Assembly: GCA_041741415.1 (NCBI GenBank)
Contig: JBGSKC010000059.1
Span: forward strand, 52,388-116,387
DNA: 64,000 bases
Reading direction: 5' to 3'
DNA from: JANQTF01 sp041741415
GTDB lineage: Bacteria; Bacteroidota; Bacteroidia; J057
Shown here: positions 16,042-23,167 of the stretch, piece by piece
Layout of the letters: each line of letters begins with the position of its first letter
How positions within the stretch are numbered: position 1 is the first letter of the stretch
Made by a program: the position numbers and the translations under genes
Notes under the pieces: model-generated
What the model saw: only the letters and a program-made list of their open reading frames with translations
Told to the model about the DNA's origin: nothing
The model's database searches: none

Positions 16042-17531
16042 GAGCGGGAGGGAGTTGCGGAATCTCCACCGCCGAAGGGCTTTCTGCGCCGGTCTTGCTT
16101 GAGTTTTTGCACAGACTTGGCGCGATTTTCCTGCTCCTGAACGGTGTATTTCCTGATTTTAAGCGATTTGCCTTTGATTTTTGGATCTTCCCAGGCATTC
16201 AGCATTTCGAAGGACCTTTTGGGAAGGTCCACCACGCTGTAGGCGTCAAAAATCGTGATGGTGCCAATATCTTCGGCAGGAAGCTGCCCGTCGCTTGTGA
16301 GGAGCCCCACGATGTCGGCCTTGCGGATTTTGTCGCGCTTCCCGCGGGAGAGGTGGTATTTGGCCCATTTATCAGCTTCCTCCACCTCCATTCTTTCCTT
16401 GTCAATGGGCTCGAGCTCCAGCGGCTGGAGGCGCAGGCCGATCAGTTTGTGGTGGTTGTGGAGGCGAACGCGCTCCATCTCGCTAACGAGGATATTGAAC
16501 ACATTTCCGGGGTTTCCGGCCCTGCCTGTGCGGCCCACGCGGTGAAGGTAAAAGTCATATTCTTCGGGCATGGACAGGTTGATCACAGCGGGCAGGTCGG
16601 GGATGTCGATGCCCCTCGCTGCAAGGTCGGAGGCGACGAGATAATCGATGTGGCCGTCTTTGAAGCGCCGAAGGATTTGCTCGCGCTCGCCCTGGTCCTG
16701 GTTTCCGTAGAAAGATTCGGCCCTGAACCCCATGTTCCTCAAAAAACCGGTGAGGGTAAGCACACTTTCCCTTCTTCCTGCGAAGATCAGGGCCTTGTGC
16801 ACCTTTCGCTGTTCGAGCAAGCTGATGAGGAAGGATTCGCGGCGGCCTTCGGAGGCACTGATTTCGAAAAAGCTAAGCTTCCGGAGCAGGTCTTTGGGTT
16901 TCATGCGCACCGTCTGGACCTTTTCGAACCGCTCCTTGATCATCGATTCGGCGTCGGAGGAAATGGTGGCAGAAAAGAAGCCTACCTGGGCACTGTTGCG
17001 CACATGCTCGCGGATGTCGTCAAAATCCCGCTGAAAGCCCTGTTCGAGGAGTTTATCGCCTTCGTCGATGATGAGGTAGCGGATGTCGCGCCAAAGGTAG
17101 TCCCACTTGTACTGGAACATAAGGTCTTTGAGGCGGCCTGGCACCACGACGATGATGTGAGCGCCACTTTTGAGCGCAGCAAGGCTTTCCTCCATGGGCA
17201 CGCCGCCATAGACGGCTTCCACTTTGAGCTGGGGCCCGATGAAGAAGCTGCGCAACATGCTCAGGATCTGAACGGCGAGCTCGCGCGAAGGCACCATGAC
17301 GAGGGCCTGGGTGCTGTTTTTTTGGAGATCGAGCTTGGAAATGAGGGGGAGGCCATAGGCTGCGGTTTTGCCGGTACCTGTGGGGGCCTCTACCACGAGG
17401 TTCCGCTTCTGGAGAAACAGGGGGATGACCTTTTCCTGCACCAGGGTGGGCTTGCCGAAGCCGAGAGCCTGGACGGCATCCAGCACCCGGGGGTGTAGGT
17501 CGTATTTTGAAAACTTTTCGCCACTAAACAT
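16038..17531 (-). CDS. DEAD-box-type RNA helicase with DbpA-like RNA-binding domain
   Basis: ATP-dependent RNA helicase for ribosome assembly or RNA turnover. Residues 1-360 form the two RecA-like domains: Q-motif region, Walker A APTGTGKT (49-56), motif II at 156-159, SAT (187-189) and HRVGRTGRAG. Motif II reads DEGD, not DEAD. Residues about 395-460 look like the DbpA RNA-binding domain (RKADIVGLL..TIFDAYSVVDLP), followed by a basic tail. An exact -7 box stands four bases before the ATG, which predicts a leaderless mRNA. The stop overlaps the EEP gene start. Confidence 0.93.
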   Translation of the reverse strand: MFSGEKFSKYDLHPRVLDAVQALGFGKPTLVQEKVIPLFLQKRNLVVEAPTGTGKTAAYGLPLISKLDLQKNSTQALVMVPSRELAVQILSMLRSFFIGPQLKVEAVYGGVPMEESLAALKSGAHIIVVVPGRLKDLMFQYKWDYLWRDIRYLIIDEGDKLLEQGFQRDFDDIREHVRNSAQVGFFSATISSDAESMIKERFEKVQTVRMKPKDLLRKLSFFEISASEGRRESFLISLLEQRKVHKALIFAGRRESVLTLTGFLRNMGFRAESFYGNQDQGEREQILRRFKDGHIDYLVASDLAARGIDIPDLPAVINLSMPEEYDFYLHRVGRTGRAGNPGNVFNILVSEMERVRLHNHHKLIGLRLQPLELEPIDKERMEVEEADKWAKYHLSRGKRDKIRKADIVGLLTSDGQLPAEDIGTITIFDAYSVVDLPKRSFEMLNAWEDPKIKGKSLKIRKYTVQEQENRAKSVQKLKQDRRRKPFGGGDSATPSRS

Positions 17532-17535
17532 GGCG

Positions 17536-17567
17536 CAAAGCTACGGAGGATCAGGGGATTCAGGAAA
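17536..17567 (-). promoter_or_regulatory. Promoter of the helicase gene, predicted leaderless
   Basis: Minus strand: TTTC, 20 bases, TAGCTTTG (exact -7), then CGCC and the ATG. With the usual 4-5 base distance from the -7 box, transcription would begin at the start codon. Confidence 0.55.
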
Positions 17568-17727
17568 TGGGGAAGAGAATTCGTTTTGGTGGCGATTGGT
17601 TCACGAGATTACCAAAGGTGGAAGCCAAAAGCAATTTCCATGCAACTGCACAAAAGGCAATATGGCCCGGTGCAACTGCATGGAATTGTGTCAATTATCT
17701 GTTATCGGCCATTGCAGGGAAATGCAA

Positions 17728-18225
17728 TCACCCTGCAGCCTCTTCTACCAGGGCATCAGCAGCGATTTTGAGGAACAACAGCAGCTCGCCTAGATTTTTG
17801 GGGCGAATGTTCTCGGATTCTTCCTCGATAATCACATTGAACAGCTCATTGAGCATGGCGAATTGGGGGTGGTTTTGCAACAAACCGCGCACCTCCAGGC
17901 CTGAAATTTCTCCCTGCTCGGAACTGATTTTTTCCAGTAACTCCTCATTTTCCTCCTGAATCCGCTCGAGGGTGTCGTCGGTGATTTCGTCGAGTGGGCC
18001 TTCGCTGTGTTTTTCCACGCAATGCCAGAGGGCAACGCCGAAGAAAAGCAGCACTTCGTGCTCGTCGTCATTGAAATCTTCCCCACCCCAGTCATCAAGA
18101 TAAGCGGCCAGCAAAGGCTGCTCCTCCGCAAAGCGGTCGATGAGTGGCTCCAATTCCTGCTCGGGGTCCATGGTTTCAAGGTGTTCGAGCACGGCCAGTA
18201 AGTCTTCTGCGGAAATGGGGGTCAT
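17728..18225 (-). CDS. Hypothetical acidic protein, 165 aa
   Basis: No family recognised. The protein is strongly acidic and helical, without signal peptide or membrane segment, and contains a Glu-rich central part (RIQEENEELLEKISSEQGE). The ORF opens at 18255, but the consensus promoter at 18258-18290 would start transcription near 18252, downstream of that codon, so MTPISAEDLL at 18225 is the supported start. It lies between the helicase and scpA genes as its own unit. Confidence 0.7.
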   Translation of the reverse strand: MTPISAEDLLAVLEHLETMDPEQELEPLIDRFAEEQPLLAAYLDDWGGEDFNDDEHEVLLFFGVALWHCVEKHSEGPLDEITDDTLERIQEENEELLEKISSEQGEISGLEVRGLLQNHPQFAMLNELFNVIIEEESENIRPKNLGELLLFLKIAADALVEEAAG

Positions 18226-18257
18226 GGGAATAGGATTGATTGCCTGAGGAAACAACT

Positions 18258-18290
18258 CAAAGGTAGATACTTCCTGTTGATCTCAGCAAT
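18258..18290 (-). promoter_or_regulatory. Promoter of the acidic-protein gene
   Basis: Minus strand: ATTG, 21 bases, TACCTTTG (exact -7). It ends 32 bases before the ATG at 18225. Confidence 0.65.
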
Positions 18291-18678
18291 GGGAGAGGGG
18301 AAAAATATTAGGGCGAGCCCGGCGATCTGCAGGGAGTGCTCCTGATTTTTTTTTTGCACCCCAGACAACACAGATTCTGCGCAGATTTCCGCAGAGATTA
18401 AATCAATGTTTTGACCTGTGAAAAGCCGTGACCATCTGAGGGGTATTCCTGATATAACATGCCTTTCCTTTCAACTCATGCCACCCCCGCCCGGGCATAA
18501 AGGCTCTCTTCCATATCCACAAAAAAAAATTAGGGGACTCAATCCCACCGAAGTGGAAGAGTCAACCCTAACCCCTAGCTTCTGTGTTCTGCTTGACGCC
18601 GAACACGATACTAAAGTAGGTCAGGATTATTTATTTTGCAAATAGTCCAATATTGAAAATAAATTGAAATCCGTAAGA
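18291..18678. other. Intergenic region between scpA and the acidic-protein gene
   Basis: About 390 bases without a supportable gene. It holds the scpA terminator at 18520-18571. Short ORFs on the plus strand here have no family resemblance and no promoter. Confidence 0.6.
18520..18571 (-). terminator. Intrinsic terminator downstream of scpA
   Basis: Interrupted hairpin: TTAGGG (18530-18535) with CCCTAA (18566-18571), GACTC (18536-18540) with GAGTC (18559-18563), CAC with GTG around a CGAA loop. On the minus strand it is followed by nine Ts (18529-18521). Confidence 0.65.
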
Positions 18679-19440
18679 CTAATCAGCCTCCTGTTCTTTT
18701 TTCTCGAGCCAGAACTGGTTAAACCCCTCGCCAATTACCAGAGAAATCCGCTGGCCCTGCACCAGTTCCAGCACCGCCAAAAAGCTGAAAACCACAAAGA
18801 TACGATTCGGCTCCTCCATGATAAAGGACACAAAGTCAATCCGCTCGTGCAGCATCACCTGCTCCATCATTCGGTTTTTCACTTCATCCAGGGAGTAAGG
18901 ATACTTGCGAATCACATGGCGGGGCGCCCGGATTTCGTCCTGGTGCCGCTCCCAGATTCTTTTGAAGGTCCGCATGATGGTGTACAGGTCGAGGCCTACC
19001 AGTTCTTCTTCAGGCAGGTCCTGCTGCAACAGCTCCTTTTCTTCTTTGCCTGAATAGCCCCGCCTTGCCCGCTCCGCCTGGGCTTCCTCCAGGCTGCTCA
19101 TTTGTTCCAGCACCTCTTTGTAGCGCTTGTATTCCAGCAGGCGCAGCACCAGTTCCTGTCTTGGGTCAATTTCCTCCCCTTTCTCGTTCAACTCGGGCCG
19201 TGGCAGCAGCATTTTGGCCTTGATCCGCATCAACGTGCTGGCTACCAGAATGAATTCCGAGGCCAGCTCAATGTTCATAGCGTCGAGGTGCTTTGTGTAA
19301 GCGAGAAAATCCTCCGTGATGCTGGAAATGGGAATGTCCTGAATGTCGAGTTCGTCCCGCTCAATGAAAAAAAGCAGCAGGTCAAAAGGGCCTTCAAACT
19401 GTGGCAGCAAAATGCGGTACGTGCCCTGGGCTTCGCTCAT
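18679..19440 (-). CDS. scpA: Segregation and condensation protein A
   Basis: Kleisin-like partner that links SMC and ScpB in bacterial chromosome condensation. The 253-residue protein shows the ScpA hallmarks: an N-terminal FEGPFDLLLFFIERDELDI segment, EFILVASTLMRIKAKMLLP near residues 65-85, a charged linker, and a C-terminal winged-helix region (VVFSFLAVLELVQ). Neither scpB nor smc is in the window. It lies 32 bases downstream of the sigma-partner gene on the same strand and ends before a terminator. Confidence 0.93.
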   Translation of the reverse strand: MSEAQGTYRILLPQFEGPFDLLLFFIERDELDIQDIPISSITEDFLAYTKHLDAMNIELASEFILVASTLMRIKAKMLLPRPELNEKGEEIDPRQELVLRLLEYKRYKEVLEQMSSLEEAQAERARRGYSGKEEKELLQQDLPEEELVGLDLYTIMRTFKRIWERHQDEIRAPRHVIRKYPYSLDEVKNRMMEQVMLHERIDFVSFIMEEPNRIFVVFSFLAVLELVQGQRISLVIGEGFNQFWLEKKEQEAD

Positions 19441-19472
19441 GGGTGGGGGTTGAAGGAGAATGGAGGGCTAAG

Positions 19473-20732
19473 TTAATCGATCTCCTGCAGAAGTTCTTTG
19501 GCTCCCTGCTGATAGGGCCCCGCTTCGGCGGCAATGGTTTTGAGCAGGCTGGTGGCGCGCCGGGTTTTGCCGGTCTGAACCATGGCCCTGGCCAGTTGCC
19601 AGCGGGCTTCTTCGAAGAAGGAGGCAGTATCAAAGCTGGCAGCTTTTTCGAGCCAGGGCAGGGCTTCGGCAGGGCGCTGCAGGTTCATCAGGGCTATTCC
19701 TTTGAAATAAACTGCCATAGGATGATCCGGTGCCGAAAGCAGCACTTCATCCAGCAATTCCAGGGCATTCTCTTCCTGCCCGGACTCCAGGTGATCCAAT
19801 GCCTGGGTGAGCAGGTCCCGCAGATGTTCATCGCGGTAGGAATAATCGGCTGCAGCTTTCTGTTCTGCTTCGCCAACGGCTTCCTGGGCTGTCGCCATTC
19901 GTGGCGCACCAGCAGGCGCAGCCACCGGAGCACCTGGTGCAGTGGCGCTGGATTGTGTCCGCTCGCGCACCATGGGCGAATTTTCTTTGTTGGCCCGGGC
20001 CTGGAGCTGGGCCAGTTCTGCCTCCAGGCCTAAAGTGTCCATCGGCTTTGCCGGAGCAGGCCGTGGCGTGGCATCCTCTGTGATCGCAACAGCCGGAGCC
20101 TCAGAAAACGGGCCGTCTCCGGGCAAAAGGTCAATATCATCCGCGTCATCAGGAAAATCGCCGAATCCATCATCCGACCTGGAAGAAGGATCGACGTAGC
20201 CAGACCAATCAGGAGAAGGAGGCGCCGTGTTCATTGCCAGCGGAGCGGACGCAGGAGATTCTTCGGCAGGCGCGGTGTTGGTAGTAACGGGGGACTCCTG
20301 GCGTGAGGGTTCGGTGGAGGTGATGGCTGGCCCCATTTGCTGGGGAGCTATCGGAGAATCGTTTCGCTGTTTCAGTACTGCGACGATGCCGAAAAACAGA
20401 AGAACAGAGGCAGCCACGGCGGTAAAGGCCCAATACTGAGGAAATGGCTTCACGCGGCTCTTTCGCCGCGAGGGCCGGGCTTCAGGCTCGGGCATCACAG
20501 GCAGGGTGCTGCCAACGCGGGCCCGAAGGTTTTGGAGCCGCAGAGGGAGGTCGCGGTCGGAGAGCGAATGCCGCATTCCTTCGACGGCGTCGGCGAGGAA
20601 ATGATCCGCTTCGATTTTGGATTCCAAAGCCCGCCTTTCAGCCTCGGGCAGGCTCCCGCGAACATAACGCTCAAGTGTCGCTATGCTGGGAAAGTTCCCG
20701 TTTTCCTGCTCCGATGAAAAGAATGGCTGCAT
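19473..20732 (-). CDS. Anti-sigma-like membrane protein with TPR C-terminus
   Basis: Likely partner of the ECF sigma factor encoded 23 bases upstream. The protein of 419 residues begins with a short cytoplasmic region (LERYVRGSLPEAERRALE, resembling a zinc-less anti-sigma N-domain), then one membrane helix (AFTAVAASVLLFFGIVAVL), a long Pro/Ala/Ser/Asp-rich linker, and C-terminal TPR units (about residues 300-415) that would face the periplasm. A longer frame runs to 20915 but overlaps the sigma gene; MQPFFSSEQE at 20732 fits. Function as an anti-sigma factor is inferred from position and topology. Confidence 0.7.
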   Translation of the reverse strand: MQPFFSSEQENGNFPSIATLERYVRGSLPEAERRALESKIEADHFLADAVEGMRHSLSDRDLPLRLQNLRARVGSTLPVMPEPEARPSRRKSRVKPFPQYWAFTAVAASVLLFFGIVAVLKQRNDSPIAPQQMGPAITSTEPSRQESPVTTNTAPAEESPASAPLAMNTAPPSPDWSGYVDPSSRSDDGFGDFPDDADDIDLLPGDGPFSEAPAVAITEDATPRPAPAKPMDTLGLEAELAQLQARANKENSPMVRERTQSSATAPGAPVAAPAGAPRMATAQEAVGEAEQKAAADYSYRDEHLRDLLTQALDHLESGQEENALELLDEVLLSAPDHPMAVYFKGIALMNLQRPAEALPWLEKAASFDTASFFEEARWQLARAMVQTGKTRRATSLLKTIAAEAGPYQQGAKELLQEID

Positions 20733-20755
20733 GTGCGGATCTGTTGGTTGCGGAA

Positions 20756-21361
20756 TTAAGGGGTTGGAGGTGTGTGGCCTGCCAGGCTGAGAATGTGAAG
20801 CTTGAGGTTGCGTTTTCCGTTCTGAATGTAGCTCTTGACCTGTTTCAGGTCGAAGCCTGTGAGGTCGGCAACCTCCTGGTAGCTCTTTTTTTCGAGGTAA
20901 AACAGCTCCACACAAACCCGCTGATGATCCTGAAGCAGGGTCATGGCTTTTTCAAGGTGCAGGAGGAGTTGTTCGTCTTCGCTGAGCTCGCCCAAGAGAG
21001 AAGCCTCGTGGCCATTTTCCACAAGTTCCCGTTGGTCCAGCTCGAAATCAGTTTCCTTTTCGCGCTGCTTTTTCCATTGGTCCAACTGGGCGAGGCACTG
21101 GTTTTTCACCACTGTGTGAAGCCAGTAGCGAAAGGAGCGGACTTCGTATTTTTTCAGGTCGATGAGCAGGCGTTCAAACACTTTCATGGTCATGTCCTCG
21201 GCCTCGGAAGAATCCTTGAGGTATTTCATGCTCACGAAGAAGACGAGGTCGGTGTAGCGGCGAAACAGCTCCGCTACGCATTCGGGATCCTCCCGGTCGC
21301 GGTAGGCCGCAACGAGCTCTTCGTCGGTCCAGGTGGTGATATGTGGAGATGGTTTGCTCAC
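20756..21361 (-). CDS. ECF-type sigma-70 family RNA polymerase sigma factor
   Basis: 201-residue alternative sigma factor. Region 2 covers AELFRRYTDLVFFVSMKYLKD through EAEDMTMKVFERLL and the RSFRYWLHTVVKNQC helix; region 4 includes RVCVELFYLEKKSYQEVADLTG and DLKQVKSYIQNGKRNLK as the DNA-binding helix-turn-helix. The start codon is GTG at 21361. It stands first in an operon with the membrane protein gene that follows, the usual layout for an ECF factor with its regulator. Confidence 0.92.
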   Translation of the reverse strand: MSKPSPHITTWTDEELVAAYRDREDPECVAELFRRYTDLVFFVSMKYLKDSSEAEDMTMKVFERLLIDLKKYEVRSFRYWLHTVVKNQCLAQLDQWKKQREKETDFELDQRELVENGHEASLLGELSEDEQLLLHLEKAMTLLQDHQRVCVELFYLEKKSYQEVADLTGFDLKQVKSYIQNGKRNLKLHILSLAGHTPPTP

Positions 21362-21442
21362 GTAGCCGCTGGCAGAATGGTCTCAATATAGTAATCAGGC
21401 GGGAATGAATGAGAAGTTGAGGAAAGAATGATGCTGTACGGA

Positions 21443-21946
21443 TCAGGAGCACCATTGCTTCATCAGTTCCTCCAGAATCGAAGCGGGGAGCCTCTCATTC
21501 GTGCTTTGAAGCAGGTGGAGCTTTTCGCAGGCTTCATTAGGGGCCATCAGGCTGTTTTTAACCAGTTCTTTGATAACCCAAAGCGTTCCATGAACCTCCA
21601 GACCCATTTTTTCAGCATTCTTCCGAAGAACTTTGTCGCTTGTCAAAAGAACAGCCTTTTCTGTTACTGCCAACTGAAGCACCGAACAGTCTTCTACTGA
21701 CAGTCCTTTCAAGCCCTGCATCATTTCCTCCAGCGTACTCAACTGATCAGCAGAGAGTGATTTGACAAGGATCTTTTTGCGGTCAATGCACTCCTGAACC
21801 GCATCATAAGAGACCCCATCGAGCATTTCGGCGATCACAAGGTCGGTTGTTTGAAATAAAAAGGGCAATTCCATGACCAGTGACAACAAGCCCAACTGCG
21901 AGCAGTCAATCAGAATATTTGCATCCTGGATCGCTACTTTCCTCAT
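21443..21946 (-). CDS. PIN-domain nuclease, probable toxin
   Basis: Predicted ribonuclease of the PIN fold, acting in the cytoplasm. Acidic active-site residues can be placed at Asp8 (QDANILID), Glu40 (VIAEML), Glu85/Asp86 (SVEDCSVLQLA) and Asp104 (TSDKVLRK), followed by the usual LGxxVxGTLWVI end of DUF3368-type PIN proteins. Its ATG shares one base with the TGA of the upstream HTH-ImmA gene, so the two are tightly coupled. The pairing fits a type II toxin-antitoxin-like module with the peptidase-regulator as antitoxin. Confidence 0.8.
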   Translation of the reverse strand: MRKVAIQDANILIDCSQLGLLSLVMELPFLFQTTDLVIAEMLDGVSYDAVQECIDRKKILVKSLSADQLSTLEEMMQGLKGLSVEDCSVLQLAVTEKAVLLTSDKVLRKNAEKMGLEVHGTLWVIKELVKNSLMAPNEACEKLHLLQSTNERLPASILEELMKQWCS

Positions 21947-23001
21947 CAGATCAGCTGGTAGAAGGTTTTCACCTCTTCAAGGGTCTTCCCGGAGAGTCCT
22001 GCAGCCTTGCTCAGGGAAATCACCTGCTCCGACACTGCCCTTGCCAGCAATTGATCGAAGCGAAAAACGCGCTCTTCCCCTTTATACTCTCCAAATCTGT
22101 CTGGCTTCTCCTGCTTCAGCTCCTCCTCTTTCGCCCTCCGCATCCAAAAACGTGCAGTTAAGGCAGGAGAAAAAATTCCCAAATCCCTGCCTCTGTACAC
22201 GATTGCCGCAAGAGAGATTCCGTGGTACACCTTGATCGGAATGAGCTCGGCCAGGCTGATCTCGGCCCGTCGGGCACCAATCGCTGCATACATAACGGAA
22301 GCAGGGAGCAACATCGCCCCGGCAAATCTGTTGCAGGCAGCCTCACGGTCCCTGGGGCTGGTGCTTTCCCCGAATTCCATGATCAGATGTCCAAGTTCAT
22401 GAAGGGCGGTGAAGCGCTTCCTGAAAAGGTCCTGCCGGCTGTTGATCACGATGACGGGAATCGTTGCATCTACCATGCTGCTTAGCCCGTCAAATCCCGC
22501 ATCTATTGGCACTTCCACTACCTTCACCCCATTTTCTTCCAGCATTTCCGCCACATTCGGAATGGGATTCAGCCCCAGATTCCAGGCGCTGAGAACTGTT
22601 AAAGCACACGCTTCCGCATCTTCAGGATGGGTAATTGTTACCCCTTTCAGCGGGTTCTGGAAAGACTGCTCAGCACCAAGCAGTCGCTCCAGCTCAAGAT
22701 AAGGCTCCAGGCGCTCCAGGATGGACATCCTGACTGAGGCCAGTTGTTTTCCCCGGAGGGAGGCTCGTTTCCTGAATTCAACGTGCTCCAGCGATGTCTC
22801 CACTGGCTTTAGAAAAAAACTGGCAGGTTTCTGAAAATAACGGGCCAGGGAAATCAGGGTGGTGCTATCTGGCCTTTTTCGCCCTTTTTCATATTGACTA
22901 ATTGCCTGCTTGCTCACCCCAACAGCCACAGCGACCTCTTCCTGGGTAACCCCAAGCTGGAGACGGGCAGCTTTGAGACGAAAAGCAAAAGGCGAGGTCA
23001 T
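21946..23001 (-). CDS. XRE-family regulator fused to ImmA/IrrE metallopeptidase
   Basis: Two-domain protein. Residues about 8-60 form an XRE helix-turn-helix (LGVTQEEVAVAVGVSKQAIS); residues about 150-260 form an ImmA/IrrE-type zinc peptidase with HELGH at 201-205. Such proteins (COG2856) regulate genes by DNA binding and can cleave a regulator; comparative work has predicted them as antitoxins of PIN-type toxins. The frame extends to 23118, but MTSPFAFRLKAARL at 23001 is the natural HTH start. A long inverted repeat brackets the AT-rich region just upstream, consistent with autoregulation. Confidence 0.88.
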   Translation of the reverse strand: MTSPFAFRLKAARLQLGVTQEEVAVAVGVSKQAISQYEKGRKRPDSTTLISLARYFQKPASFFLKPVETSLEHVEFRKRASLRGKQLASVRMSILERLEPYLELERLLGAEQSFQNPLKGVTITHPEDAEACALTVLSAWNLGLNPIPNVAEMLEENGVKVVEVPIDAGFDGLSSMVDATIPVIVINSRQDLFRKRFTALHELGHLIMEFGESTSPRDREAACNRFAGAMLLPASVMYAAIGARRAEISLAELIPIKVYHGISLAAIVYRGRDLGIFSPALTARFWMRRAKEEELKQEKPDRFGEYKGEERVFRFDQLLARAVSEQVISLSKAAGLSGKTLEEVKTFYQLI

Positions 23002-23013
23002 GGCGGACGAATT

Positions 23014-23055
23014 TTGGTTGACTAAATTAATAAAAATAAACAAAAAGTAAACCAA
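23014..23055 (-). promoter_or_regulatory. Candidate operator/promoter of the HTH-ImmA/PIN operon
   Basis: Inverted repeat TTGGTTGACT (23014-23023) / AGTAAACCAA (23046-23055), 9 of 10 bases matching, separated by 22 AT-rich bases that contain a near -7 element (TAATTTAG on the minus strand, 23022-23029). It starts 13 bases before the ATG. Confidence 0.5.
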
Positions 23056-23089
23056 CGATTTTCCTCCGGCTTCATGTCTTCCCCCCACG

Positions 23090-23115
23090 CAAAAGGCCGG
23101 AGATAACCCCGGCCT
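23090..23115 (-). terminator. Intrinsic terminator downstream of the caspase-family gene
   Basis: Perfect 7-bp stem AGGCCGG (23094-23100) / CCGGCCT (23109-23115) followed on the minus strand by TTTT. It separates the caspase gene from the HTH-ImmA/PIN operon. A short palindrome (ATGCTGA-A-TCAGCAT, 23117-23131) lies next to it. Confidence 0.65.
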
Positions 23116-23167
23116 CATGCTGAATCAGCATTTTAACTGATTGATCAGGTTCCCAGATCCTATCCTG

